A program made the translations under genes and the position numbers. A DNA stretch of 64,000 nt from Chaetoderma sp. LZ-2023a. Taxonomy: Eukaryota; Mollusca; Caudofoveata; Chaetodermatida; Chaetodermatidae. Each line of letters starts with the position of its first letter. The first letter of the stretch is position 1. A model generated the notes under the pieces. That model saw nothing but the letters and a program-made list of their open reading frames with translations, had not been told where the DNA came from and did no database searches. Shown here in pieces: positions 10,561 to 21,706 of this stretch. The DNA lies in contig CM067367.1 in assembly GCA_034401795.1 (NCBI GenBank), forward strand, positions 51,906,384 through 51,970,383, written 5' to 3'.

Positions 10561-11066
10561 TGGTTCCCTGTCTCATTTTCTGATGATTTTTCCTCATTAC
10601 ACGTACGTACATGTTATCTATATACACTCACTGCGTTCGCTAATATGAAAACAGGCGTTGCCTACAAGCGAACGCAGACACCATTTATTGCTTAAATAAA
10701 TAGGACGAATTGGTATAGGGTCGAAATGTCCTAAACACGTATGCCCACGTGTATAGCACAATTGAAGCTAATTTTTATCACTCTTGGAGGGCATTCTGGT
10801 AAATCCAGTCCACGATATTCACACCAATGCGTCGGCCCATTGCCAGCAATATCCACCAGCATTGCTGATTTTTTTACCGGCACCTACACCATTAAATAGT
10901 TGCATCAGTCCAATGACAATTTGCTATTTGAGGAAATACAAACAAGTTCATAGTAACTATGACGTCATAATGAAATATTGTCCCCTAGAATTTTTAAATC
11001 ACGTTTATCCAGACATAAGCTACAAAAAACGGCAATTAATGCATGTCCACAAGTAAATACATGAAT

Positions 11067-11370
11067 GTACATTCCATCCGGGTGCGAATGGCATGGCACC
11101 CAGCCTTAAATTTCCTGCTATCAGCGCTAAGTGCATACGACATTGACAACAACGACTTTCCACGGCCATGGGCGTTAAAAATAATACGAGACAGTCAACC
11201 AAGCCTCATATCGCATTTACAGACGCATAAATAGGAATAAATAAAGCTTTTATCTGGTCTGCGTCAGACCATTTAATTGCTTTACATTCTAAAGTAAATG
11301 TACGCGATTTCGTGATAACAATATCACACAAACTTTGGATATTGAAAATGTGCAGAAGGTTGCCCTAAAA
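11067..11370. repeat. ~300 bp duplicated segment, copy 2
   Basis: Second copy of the segment at 10090-10395, about 980 bases downstream, direct orientation. The spacer between the copies shows no convincing gene. Confidence 0.75.
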
Positions 11371-11707
11371 CAACTAAAGGGAAATTCCAGTGAAAATCGG
11401 GAATAAGTCAACTAAAAATATACTATAATCCGAAATAGTTGCCGCAAAAAAATATAAAATACACCGTTCCACTGCCGAGAAATAATAAAATGAATATGCC
11501 CAAAACGCTCGAAAACGTGACTCCTGGGCGCATCCATTTTCTCGCAACGAGAGCGAGAAACCACGAGATTATGACGTCAACGACAGGCCAGCAAAATATC
11601 GCCAGCGCTTTTAGATTTACCTGTTTACTTCGCGTTATGACGGCCGAATATTAATTAACCCTTTAATGACAAAATTCTGTCAGGAAAATAAGAATATTTC
11701 CTTATTG

Positions 11708-11840
11708 AATGGCCATTTGCAGGCCAAGCGAAGACTATTTTTGAAAATTTACCACTGGAATGGCTGGTTCGGTTACTGAGACAGTCATTTTAGTTGTAAA
11801 TTCTCAAAATAGCCTTCTTTTGACCTGCGTCCTCAACTTG
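11708..11840. repeat. Dispersed hairpin repeat B
   Basis: Palindromic unit. ATTTGCAGGCCAAG..ACTATTTTTGAAAATTTACCACTGGAATG is followed after a short loop by its complement (..CATTTTAGTTGTAAATTCTCAAAATAG..). It is preceded by TTAACCCTTTAATGA, a motif that flanks most B copies. Confidence 0.7.
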
Positions 11841-13145
11841 ACAATTGCAGAGGCCAGTGCTGGCGTGAAATCGTTAAATCGCATCATGTCCGCATGTCAA
11901 GCATGAGCTTGCAGTAATAGAAACGATCGTGGAAAGGGTACGGAAATTCACATTTTCAGATACCGGATCCACAGAAGCATCCGCATGAAAAGCGGCTAAC
12001 TGAAAGATGGCTTCATAACATCGGCACTGGATGGATATCTTCCGCATTTAAATTTGGATGACACAAGTTTAGAACATAGTCTGTATAATTTAAAAATAAT
12101 GTGTCACGCATTTCAAAACAAAAGGCGCGGTACTTAATTTTAATATAACAGAATCAAACTCGACAATTAACGTCGTATTTGCTTGCATCAATTGTAAAAC
12201 GGGATTTGCAAACCAAAATGAAACGATGGCGCTGATTGCCCGGTCGGTCAATTATAGGCAACCGCTTAGCGGCTTACTTCGTAGACGACAGTAGGTGACA
12301 GCTAGTAAATAATGGCACGTGTACGCTAGACATAATTAGTAGTTTAGTGCTTTCACACTATTGAAATCCAGTGTTATTAATCATTTACAACGTTTACTCC
12401 CAATTTTAAAAGAACTATGCTGAGTGTTGAATATTCTGAATTAAATTTTCCTGGAATTATGTTGCAGTAGCTTCCAAACGAATTAGTTTCACACAATATG
12501 CCTATGCATGGTAAATTTTAAGCTTTCTGCTTTTCTGTCCTTGAAAGGGTTAACTAATTGATCCCAAATTTTTAAATGTTGACCCATATTTACTGCCTGT
12601 TGAATATTTTGAAACTGGAATTTGACCGGAAGCAGGTTGCAATAGCAACAGCTTTCAGAGAAATTACATTCAACATTTATTCAACTAACATATTTTTCAA
12701 GAATTTGTTGTAGCTGGTTGATTGCAAACACGCTCCTGGTCTAACCCTTCAATGTTTTAAAAAAATAGAAATTGCCCATAAGAAAACAATTTTTGACAAT
12801 TTAGCACTACAATGACTGGCGCGATCATCGGGACACTAATTGCACTTTAATTTCCTCCAAACACTGTGGCAAAGTGTCAGTTGTTTAGCCAGTACGCTAA
12901 TTATCCACGAGATGCAAGATTTACTTCCCCTGGTTACGGCTATCCTCGATCGGACAAACAGAGTAGGCGTATCGGTGACGTCAGCTGCTTGTCCAAAATG
13001 GCGCCTCTATCTACTGGGTACTTTAGCAATTTAAATTGAGGATATCTTTTTTATTTGTTGGCATAAAATTGTGCTCCTGGTCTCAAATTAATGCGGAAAA
13101 TTAGTACTTTACGTCAGATGCATAAAATCCCCCAGTGCAATATCC
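11840..13145. other. No gene seen; host-like DNA with repeat debris
   Basis: Only short frames. There are partial A and B repeat arms at about 12595-12690 and 12775-12830. A TGACGTCA site and a CAAAATGGCGCC (YY1-like) site lie at about 12978-13003, a combination seen in animal promoters; no supporting exon is visible. Confidence 0.5.
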
Positions 13146-13300
13146 CTTAAGGGAACATACGCATAATGAATAACCATTTGCAACGTGGCCCATGAAGACA
13201 CCACAAAAGCCATATCATAAGCCGAAACCAGAACCAAAAAAAGCTCTCGCCCGGAAACGAAGCTTTTTCAGTCGCATGGTATATGTCATAGATAGCCATA
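13145..13300. repeat. ~150 bp duplicated segment, copy 2
   Basis: Partner of 10395-10560. Here it stands without the 300 bp unit. Confidence 0.7.
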
Positions 13301-14035
13301 GATTGGACACTGCGCATGTCAGCAACTGTTGGAAACGTGATAGTTGTGTGGGAATCCTCCTGTTGGACAGTTACGTTTTCGCTAGAATCCAACTGAGTGT
13401 CTTCAAGAGGTAATAATTCATAATATACACATCTAAACGATTAGCTGTTTATTTATCACAACAGAGGAGATGTGAATTAGTACGAAAATAGTTAAAGTTA
13501 GGAAATTCCAGGTGCATAAAAAATTCTACAGCGCCTAATAGACGCGTAATGTGTTTCCGTGATAGACTGGAATGACACAAATCGCCCTCTAACAACCCTT
13601 GAGGTTGAGAAGTTATGCATTTCATCCCATTTAGCTTAGAGTATAAACTATCACCTACTTAATGTACCATCTGTGATGTTAGACTATGCCAATTTTCTCT
13701 GTAACGGTCCAGACAAAGAAATGCAATTTGTTTTACAAAAAGTTATTGTCACATCAATCAAAATGTCATATTTCTATATATCAATATGTTATTCATGTGG
13801 TCAAAGCAATATGGTTACAATGGCCATTATCTTGAGAACAAAACATGGGTATTAAAAATAAAAGCTGCATGTCCAGAAATGTCATTTACGATAATGCACT
13901 AGACTATTCCAAGCATGTACTGAGAAGTTGTTGCATTCTTCTATAAATGAGAGGAATATAATGATATCTCATTCTCACTACATGTTTGGACTAACCTGAC
14001 AAGCACCAAATAATGCATAAAATATATTAACCCTT
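13300..14035. other. No gene seen
   Basis: AT-rich sequence without a frame longer than about 60 codons and no recognised repeat. Confidence 0.6.
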
Positions 14036-14220
14036 TAATGATCAAATTAACTGACATTTTTAGTGATCTTGAGGAATGTTCTTTGGAAAGTAAAAAATCT
14101 ATGTTTTTAAAAATTGGATGACTGGCTTGATAACCGTGGCCGTCATTTCAGTGGTAAAATAAAAAATAGACTCTTGGTCTGCAAATGGACATTGTCTCAG
14201 GAAATTCTTAGCTTTTCTTG
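14035..14220. repeat. Dispersed hairpin repeat B (diverged)
   Basis: Begins TTAACCCTTTAATGA; arms around GGATGACTGGCTTG and GTCATTTCAGTGGTAAA; ends GGTCTGCAAATGGACATT. The left arm is degraded. Confidence 0.65.
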
Positions 14221-14599
14221 GACATCAAAGTGTTAATTATTCAAGTTGTGTGTTTGAAATCCTTCGTACACACCATCTAGCTGCCTCGAAATTTACTGTC
14301 ATTGCTGCATTCTGGTGCATTTCGACTGTCATTTACAAACTCAAGAGCCAGGACTTGAGCAGATGATCGCTTTGTCATACTTAGCATGCTTAGAGTGGAG
14401 TGCTTTAGATCTCTGTGAATGGACACTTTACCTGATTAGACCAACCGACATACAACATACTCTTTTTAGTAATTGATGTCTTGCACTAAGCAAATAAAAT
14501 AGTTTTGAAACTATTAAGCGGGTTTTATATTTTATATTTTATCATTTCGTGCACATCACTAAGTCGTGTAATATAAAACATTTGAATGCTTAAATTCCA

Positions 14600-14713
<114 letters not shown>

Positions 14714-14774
14714 CAAAACAATGGCACATGCAGTTAACCAATGAGCCCTTGGAATCCTAGTGACTCAATTTCAT

Positions 14775-14905
14775 GATAGCTATGCGGAAAAGCTGTGGAA
14801 TATTTTGAGACCAATTCTACTGGATTCTAATGCATATGGCAGTAACAGTTTTTAGTCAAATAAGTTGGAAAATATTCAACAGAATATTTATTAAATTGAA
14901 ACTGA
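14775..14905. repeat. Dispersed hairpin repeat A (diverged)
   Basis: AGCTGTGGAATATTTTGAGACCAATT.. and the complementary ..GGAAAATATTCAACAGAATATTTATTAA. Confidence 0.65.
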
Positions 14906-15257
14906 TTTTTATCTAGATGCATTGTAGGTCATAGCATGTAATGGTGCATGTCAATACCCCCACCCCAACCCCATGCAACCCCATGTTACTACACCTATGC
15001 AGGGGTCAATGTCTCGTTTCAGCAAAATCTGTCTATTGCCCATAGTTATTTCCCCCATAAAAAACCTGAAATTCCTTGAATATATGGTTTTCAATGTATT
15101 GCCAGAAAATATCTTGACACATTTAGTTCAGATTTCAATGGACCATTCTAGTTTTAACTATGCCCCACCCATCTCTAGCTAAGCTCCAGCCACCACGCTT
15201 GTGTTGGGATCGATCGATCTCTGGACTCCCTGACTATCAATTTCCAGAAAACTATGT

Positions 15258-15362
15258 AGGTAAGCTGCTGAATATTTTGAAATTAATTTGACTGGGTGCT
15301 GTTGCTGCCTATCGCAGCAAGAGCTCCCATACAAATTTGTTTCAAAATATTCAACAGCATGT
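15258..15362. repeat. Dispersed hairpin repeat A (good copy)
   Basis: GCTGAATATTTTGAAATTAATTTGACTGG, a GTTGCTGCC..GCAGCAA inner stem, then CAAATTTGTTTCAAAATATTCAACAGCATG. The arms can form a hairpin of about 100 bases. Confidence 0.8.
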
Positions 15363-15424
15363 TTATTAAATAGCAAAGACATACAATTCGTACAACTCCT
15401 CCACCAACACATTCGTCATTCTAC

Positions 15425-15665
15425 TTCCACGACCACCCAATCATCAACTCATCAATCCACCCACCCATTCACCCCCACCCTACCTCACCCCATCCCCACA
15501 CCGAACGCGAATACAGACCAGCAAGCCTGCTCATTAGCAAGCTCACCCACCCAGCCGCTCGAAACTCACATGGCTGTCTGCATGCATACCGCCCATCCGC
15601 CCGATATCCATCCATCCATCCATCCATCCACCCACCCACCCACCCACCCACCCACCCATCCATCT
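15425..15665. repeat. CCAC/CCAT low-complexity tract
   Basis: Imperfect CCAC and CCAT repeats, most regular at about 15608-15663. Confidence 0.85.
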
Positions 15666-15837
15666 GTCTACTCACATTTCTATGAAAATCGGAAGGATGT
15701 ATTTAGCAAATTCTACACAGAAGGTTTGTACTGGAGGTTGTAGAAAGCTGTACATTAGCTCGACCGTCTCAACTATTGTTTTATTATATATTTCGCTAAG
15801 TTGTTCGACGAGGCCTATTACAACTGTGCAAGCTGCA

Positions 15838-15892
<55 letters not shown>

Positions 15893-15893
15893 T
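15838..15893. repeat. (AAT)n microsatellite
   Basis: About 18 tandem AAT units; reads as poly-Asn in one frame. Confidence 0.95.
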
Positions 15894-15919
15894 CCATCAA
15901 CTGATCCAGCCAATCATCC

Positions 15920-17380
15920 AAATCGTTCATTCGTTCTTTAGTGTTTTGTTCGCGTGTGCGTGTCTGCTCTCTCCCTGCCTTCCCGTCTGTACACTCGCCT
16001 GGGTGCCTGTATCGTTGCGTGTGTGTTCACTCGTCCGTTCATTTGTCTGTTTGTTCATTCCTTGGTTCATTCGCTCATTCATTTCTTCATTCGTTCATTC
16101 ATCCATTCGTTCGTTCCTTTGTTTGTTTATTCATTCGTCATTCTCGTTGGTTGATTCGTTCGTTCATTCGCTCGCTCGATCATTCGTTCGTTCATTCATT
16201 CATTCATTCATTCATTCATTCATTCATTCATTCATTCATTCATTCATTCGTTTGTTCGTTCATTTGTTCGTTCATTCGTTAGTTTGTTCATTCATTCGTT
16301 TACTCTTACGGGTATTCATCCGTTCATTCATTCATACATTCGTACAACGGTTCGTTCATTTGTTCAGTCATTCGTTCATTTGTTCATTTGCTCGTTCGTT
16401 CGTTTATTCATTCGTTCGTTCGTGCATTCATCTGTTCGTTCATTCATTAGTTCGTTCATTCGTTTACTCTTACGTTCATTCATTCATACGTTCGTTCATT
16501 TGTTCATTTGTTCATTCGTTCGTTAATTCGTTTATTCATTCGTTCGTTCGTGCGGTCATCTGTTCGTTTGTTCATTAGTTCGTTCATACGTTCCTTCATT
16601 CATACGTTTGTTCAATGGTTCATTCATTTGTTCAGTCATTCATTCATTTATTCATTCATTCGTTCGTTCATTCGTTCATTCGATCGTTTGTTTCTTCGTC
16701 GTTTCATTCGTTCCTCTGTTCATTCGTGAACTTACGCATTGGGTTATTCGTTTGTTTGTTTATTCATTAATGGACTCACGCATTTGTTCGTTCATTCATA
16801 TGTTTATTAGTTATTTCGTTCATTCGTGATCTCACTCATTTGATCATCTGTTCGTTCGTGAGCTCATTCAATCATTCATTCATTCATTCATTCATGAATT
16901 TACTCAAGCATTCTTTTGTTTTGTCATACATTCATTCATTTGTTCGTCCATTTCATGTGTTCATTCGTTCATTCATTCGTTCGATCGCTCGCTCGTTCGG
17001 TTGCTCGCTCGCTCAATCACTCGCTTATTCGTTCATTAGTTCGTTCATTCATTCATGTATTCGTTCGTTCGTTAATTCATTCGTGAGTTCACTCGTATGT
17101 TTGTTCGTTCGTTCATTAGTTCATTTATTCGTTCATTCGTGAACTCACTCTTTCATTCATCTGTTCGTTCGTGAGCTCATTCATTCATGAATTTACTCAA
17201 GCATTCCTTTGTTTGCTTATTCATTCATTCATCCATGCATTCGTCCGTTCGTTCATTAATTCATGCATTCCTTCATTCGGTCAGGCACTTGTTCATCTGT
17301 TCACTCTATCATTTGTTTGATTGTTCATTCGGTGATTGATTGATTGATTTGATTCATTCATTCATTTATTTACTCGCCTG
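15920..17380. repeat. Degenerate CATT/CGTT tetranucleotide array, 1.5 kb
   Basis: Nearly continuous four-base units CATT, CGTT, CATC and TGTT. Because the unit length is not a multiple of three and TAA/TAG/TGA are rare in it, long frames rich in Ser-Phe-Ile-His-Val-Arg appear in all plus frames (one of 298 codons). These are not genes. Confidence 0.95.
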
Positions 17381-17675
17381 CCTGTCCAATCTTCCACCCG
17401 TCCGTTCATTGGTTATATTCCACCTACCAAGACATTCGCTTCCGCCATTAACGGATCGTAGCTGCTTAGCGGAAGCATCGTATGAACGCGGGTTGGAGCT
17501 GCTAGGAACACAGGCCACAAGAGAAACTGATAGAGTCAAGATGCAAATAACCAAACAGGTCTTCATCCTTGTGTCTTAGTTGTGTTAGCTCCAGCAGCTT
17601 CATCAAACAATCTATACGGTCCCTAATATTAAAGCAAAAATAATATCAATAAGATTTTGAGATCGATATTATAAA

Positions 17676-17915
17676 ATGGACTTCAGAGAGCCTATAGGTA
17701 AATACTATGATAAATCCAACAATAACGAGTGGATATCTGTGACTGATGAGAATATACATCTAGTCTGCACGTCCGGGTCGATACACTTCGGGATTATTGA
17801 TGGTTCTGCAGTTGTACTTTCAAGCATGGGAATCAGTCTACCAATGAAAATTCTGGTAGACATAATTGAATATCCTCCTAAAAGAAAAGCGTATGGCATA
17901 GTTGACTTTTATTAA
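17676..17915 (+). CDS. Hypothetical small protein, 79 residues
   Basis: A complete ATG-to-TAA frame with varied composition: a charged N-terminus, a hydrophobic middle around GIIDGSAVVLSSMG, then KILVDIIEYPPKRK. The composition looks coding compared with neighbouring random frames. It lies 115 bases from the convergent minus-strand ORF at 18031-18339. Both are next to a sequence identical to the Polinton terminus at 42.8 kb, so it is probably a gene of a Polinton fragment. No family recognised. Confidence 0.4.
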   Translation: MDFREPIGKYYDKSNNNEWISVTDENIHLVCTSGSIHFGIIDGSAVVLSSMGISLPMKILVDIIEYPPKRKAYGIVDFY

Positions 17916-18030
17916 CTCCTTGCCACGGAGAGAAATGCGTTTTAAGCAAGATTTTATAAGTGTAGCCTGGGAAGCAGCCCAGCCGGGGAAGATTGTGAGA
18001 GGGTGCACGATATATATATCATCATCATCA

Positions 18031-18339
18031 TCATTCGATAGCATCATCCATATTGATACTATGGATCATTAACAGATGATCTAAATACTGTCTTAGTTCT
18101 GTCACTGCCATTGCAGTCAGTGGATAGCGTCTAACTCCTAACTCAGTGCCTGGTGGTGTTTTTCGGGTGAGTAACTCGTCTACTACTATTGCGAATGATA
18201 GGTAAGGAGAATCTCTCCAGAACTCAAGCGATTTATTTGCATAATCGCCCAGGTCAGGTAATGATCTTGCCACTTTTTCTCGCTGTGCCGCACAACCTAC
18301 ACCATGCATGTAGCTCCATAGCTCTTCAGGATAGCCCAT
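18031..18339 (-). CDS. Hypothetical protein beside a Polinton-like terminus, 102 residues
   Basis: A complete frame starting at an ATG in CCATGGG context. The product is mixed helical, with no signal peptide or clear membrane segment, and begins MGYPEELWSYMHG. Its upstream 100 bases (18346-18445) contain a TATATATA box and a TATTAGAGAAATGCAACTG stretch. Both recur upstream of DNA polymerase B at 42146-42818, in the same orientation relative to the gene. That makes it likely to be the first gene inward from a Polinton end and to share a promoter type with the polymerase. Function unknown. Confidence 0.5.
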   Translation of the reverse strand: MGYPEELWSYMHGVGCAAQREKVARSLPDLGDYANKSLEFWRDSPYLSFAIVVDELLTRKTPPGTELGVRRYPLTAMAVTELRQYLDHLLMIHSINMDDAIE

Positions 18340-18345
18340 GGTTGA

Positions 18346-18445
18346 GATTCAGATTCAGTTAGCTTGATTACCTAGACAGTTGCATTTCTCTAATAGGGCA
18401 TCACCTGGTGGTGGCCTGTTCTGAAACACTCTATATATAACTACT
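18346..18445 (-). promoter_or_regulatory. Polinton-like terminus with TATA box and shared 5' leader
   Basis: Read on the minus strand: AGTAGTTATATATAGAGTGTTTCAGAACAG, then a GGTGATGCC block, then TATTAGAGAAATGCAACTGTCTAGGTAA. The same three blocks occur at the right Polinton end (42146-42818). Identity between the two places stops exactly at the AGTAGT end, so this is an element terminus. AG|GTAA in the leader resembles a splice donor in both copies. Confidence 0.65.
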
Positions 18446-19330
18446 AGCTTCTGATAATGCAGCAGTATCTCGTCCGAACGTCCATTTAGAGAGAGAGAGA
18501 GAGACCGAGACATCCTTAGTGGTATACCGATCATCTGTGATCAATCACGTAGCAGCAAACAAAACATAAAAATTAAAAAAAATTAAAAAGATAAACAAAC
18601 TATAAAACTCCCAGACCCCACCTGTCTGGGAGAACCCCCACATTATCGCCGGCTGGCCTCTCTCTCTCTGCGGGGTTTATGTGGGCTTGTGCCTGACCCA
18701 CACTGGGGGGGGGGGGGGTCCCTCGTTGCTCCTACCTTTTTTTCTAGCATTGCACCTCTACACTAGTGCGTACCCTTTGAATTTGTTTCGAACTGGGTAC
18801 CATCTAGCTCAGGTCTTTTGAGAGATTTGAACCATGGTTTTTCATTAGAATTCAGCGCTGTTATGAACTGAACCAACGGGGAACTGATAACTAGCTTACA
18901 AATAATGATATTTATCTTTTATAAATTATTGTGCCATAATATCACAGATCAATCGGACTGATACAAATCTTGCTATGTATTATTAGTGAAATATTACTCC
19001 CAATCACAAAGATTACACACACTACAGTTCTTACCGAATTAATACTATCATCATAAAACACCTACAAATGACAATACTGTTCCAAAAGATATGGACCTAG
19101 CTGTTGTGTAGATTTTTTCCTTAGAATATTCATATCATACACAATGCATAACAGGTTATCAGCTAAATCTAGGTAATTTTTCAATTAATGCGTACATAAC
19201 TGAGATAGCTAATGCGTTGTATTATATGTCGAATTACACTTAAAATCGACGGTTCAAATCTCGCTATGTATTATTAGTAAATGTTATTGAGAATAAAAGT
19301 ATTGCCAGATAGTAGAGCACGCTGGGCAAC
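18446..19330. other. No gene seen; low-complexity and short repeats
   Basis: Contains a (GA)n run at about 18489-18503, a poly-G run near 18705-18718, and a direct repeat CAAATCT.GCTATGTATTATTAGT at about 18965 and 19254. The second copy is preceded by tRNA-like box motifs (see rejected items). Confidence 0.5.
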
Positions 19331-19332
19331 TT

Positions 19333-19433
19333 GATGATGATTGATGATGATGATTAATGTTGATTAATGATGATGATTGATGATGATGATTGATGATGAT
19401 GATTGTTGATTATTGATGATGAAGATTGATGAT

Positions 19434-19468
<35 letters not shown>

Positions 19469-19572
19469 GAGGATGATGATGATTGATGCTGATATGAAGA
19501 GGATTGATGATCATTGATGATGATTGATGATTGGTGATGATTTATGATGTTGATGATATGATGATGATTGAT

Positions 19573-19607
<35 letters not shown>

Positions 19608-19733
19608 CTGATGATGATGATGATATGATGATGATGATGCTGATGATATGATGAGGATTGATGAAGATATGATGATTGATGATGATTGATGATGCTGATG
19701 AGATGATGAGATGATGATGATTGATGATGATAG
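19333..19733. repeat. GATGAT(T)n array
   Basis: About 400 bases of GAT, GATT and ATGATG units with interruptions. The Ser/Ile/His-rich minus-strand frames across it are artefacts. Confidence 0.95.
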
Positions 19734-19778
19734 ACATTAATACATGCCACGCCTCATGCCTCCATATAAGCAAACTAA

Positions 19779-20129
19779 TCAAATAAACACATAGTCATGC
19801 CCAGCGTTCACTTGGCAGAATGTTAAAGTGCCTAACATCCGCACCACACCAAAGCAGACTCTAGCATGTTCACAGGTGACACAGAGAATCTGATGTTGTA
19901 GCGGGAACCGCGGGTGTAGACAACCACACCCTACCATTTCTACACTATAGAAGTGGCAGGAAGACTCAATTTCCACACGTCAGTGAAATCGGTCGTATAT
20001 AATTTTCCGCAGATGGTCACGGAACGGATTGCACCGGGGCTCGTCTCGGAAGTGGGCCCACTTGGCATCTAATATCATGGCTGTCTGTGAGGCAACCACC
20101 AGAGGTATGAGCAGTACTATAATCAGCAT
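19779..20129 (-). pseudogene. Cys-rich secreted-type protein with one in-frame stop
   Basis: The frame from ATG at 20129 to a stop at 19779 has 117 codons, with one internal TGA about 50 codons in. The first ~15 residues (MLIIVLLIPLVVAS) form a textbook signal peptide. The rest has about ten Cys including CGC and CVTC pairs, pointing to a small disulfide-bonded or zinc-binding extracellular domain. It lies two bases from the end of the next minus-strand gene and could be co-transcribed with it. A signal peptide on a Polinton-borne protein is not among the core genes I know, so this may be a captured host gene. No family recognised. Confidence 0.45.
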
Positions 20130-20130
20130 C

Positions 20131-20594
20131 CTATATATGGATGGTTAACCGAACAAGGTGATCCCGTCGAGAAATATCTGTGTTATATCGAGCCCTGTGC
20201 TGTCCTCGATGCATGCCGATCTTCAGCCCATCTGGGGGAGGTCTTAGCTGCTTCACTTTACCACCAGCTAGAAGCCGCAGCTCTAGCACAATATGGGTTG
20301 TTCGCGGACTTGTGAGCCCAATACGCTCGAGCAGCTTCACCAAGCCCTTAGTCTTCGAGGAGTGTGACACACCCTCAACCTGTAAGACACCCTCCTGAAT
20401 ATTGATAGCTTCCTCTGGTCCATCAAAGGGGCGATGCAGCAGGAGCTTTCCTCCAGTGACCCCAATCCTATGATCCACTACAACTAGAGTTGTGCCCTGT
20501 CCTATATAGGTCAGGAAAGATGTCCCCCTGTTATAAAGCTTCTGGACCATGCCATCCTTCTTCAAAATGCTGGAGAGTGGGGGTGACCTCCAGG
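20131..20594 (-). pseudogene. Polinton minus-strand gene, 3' part, split by hAT insertion
   Basis: The 144-codon frame 20131-20565 runs open to the hAT insertion point. It encodes a basic protein with TSFLTYIGQGTTLVVVDH, a likely strand-rich core, and a C-terminal Arg/Lys-rich segment. The 5' part of the gene lies on the other side of the insertion, at about 26662-27180. Removing the 6,059 bp element and one copy of CCTCCAGG brings the halves together, though a frameshift or stop between them remains. The function is unknown. Confidence 0.5.
20587..20594. repeat. 8 bp target-site duplication, left copy (CCTCCAGG)
   Basis: Identical to 26654-26661 and directly abuts the element start CAGGCTTGGG. 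Confidence 0.9.
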
Positions 20595-20599
20595 CAGGC

Positions 20600-20790
20600 T
20601 TGGGGACAAGTGCAAATCTATTTTATTTGAATTTGAATTCATTTGCAATTAAATGCAATTATGAACTTTCTGACGCATTTGCATTTGCACTTGCATTTGA
20701 ACCTCATGTTTTTGCATGTGCATTTGCATTTGCTTAAAAATGGTTGCATTTGCATTTGAGTTTTCAAAAGCATTTGATTTTTTCAAATGC
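20600..20790. repeat. Subterminal GCATTTGCA array (left)
   Basis: Repeated ATTTGCATTTGC and related words, several containing the octamer ATTTGCAT. The mirror-image array is at 26495-26640. Confidence 0.85.
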
Positions 20791-21013
20791 ACTACTTTTT
20801 TCATATTGCATTTTTCTCAAAATAGGATGGTGCCTAGCTGCTGCTATAAATAGCAGTCAAAGGACCCAGTCAAATTAATTTCAAAATATTCAACCAAATT
20901 ATTGGTTAAATCATAAAAATAGCATTTCTGTTGCTAGAAATTAGAAGTTTAATTCCCTGTGATTTATTAACACATTTTACTCTGAATTTCTTAACATGTA
21001 GCTCTCAGCCATA

Positions 21014-21016
<3 letters not shown>

Positions 21017-21091
<75 letters not shown>

Positions 21092-21117
21092 GTACGTACG
21101 TGCGTGCGTGCGTGTGC
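21017..21117. repeat. (TA)n then (CGTA/CGTG)n
   Basis: About 73 bases of TA followed by CGTACGTACGTGCGTGCGTG. Confidence 0.95.
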
Positions 21118-21299
21118 AAAATCATGTATATTTTGAAATTATTCTAGTTTAGATCAGTTGAGATCTTAGCAAGCCAACACATTTCAGTTAATTTGTTTCT
21201 GAGAAAATCTACAGCAACCTATCTTTAAAGTACAATAAATATGATCACCTTCTAAATAGTAAGGAATGGGTGCCTCAATTCTCTTGTCCAATGTATTGA

Positions 21300-21435
21300 C
21301 CCTTTAACCCGTACATACAAATCCACTGAAATCATTGGCTCAGTGATCGTCTTCTCTCGTCAGCAAATTGGCATTTGTAAAGACCACGACAAAGGCGGTT
21401 CTTTCCAGTTTGGTCATAAAAGGGTTAGTAAAACA
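21300..21435. repeat. Diverged B-type hairpin repeat
   Basis: Flanked by CCCTTTAA on one side and AAAGGGTTA on the other, with inner complementary segments. A weak match to the B family. Confidence 0.4.
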
Positions 21436-21706
21436 ATTGGACTAAATGTTGTTGCTGCGTTAAAATTAATAATATTCATACAATCAGTGTTTTAAAGAAC
21501 CGCAATCTTGTGGCCCCAAAATACAGGTGGTCACTGGAGCACTTTTGACTGTACAATCGGTTAAACAAGTACTCACTATATCCTTTTGTCAAGATCCTTT
21601 CAAAGCCATTATTGTGAGCTTAGTAATATATCTCTGGGGGGTGATAACAACGTACTGGGTCTGTTTGCTTATGGTGTGCATGTCGGCCCAGGGAAGGCGG
21701 TGACCC

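Noticed and set aside
15682-17142. Long Ser/Phe/Ile/His/Arg-rich frames, up to 298 codons
   Set aside because: Produced by the CATT/CGTT array in all three frames; no domain and no codon bias.
19195-19275. tRNA-like sequence (TAGCTAATGCGT and GGTTCAAATC boxes)
   Set aside because: Box motifs are present, but acceptor and T stems do not pair. At most a decayed tRNA-derived SINE.
19354-19782. 142-codon Ser/Ile/His-rich minus frame
   Set aside because: Translation of the GATGAT array.
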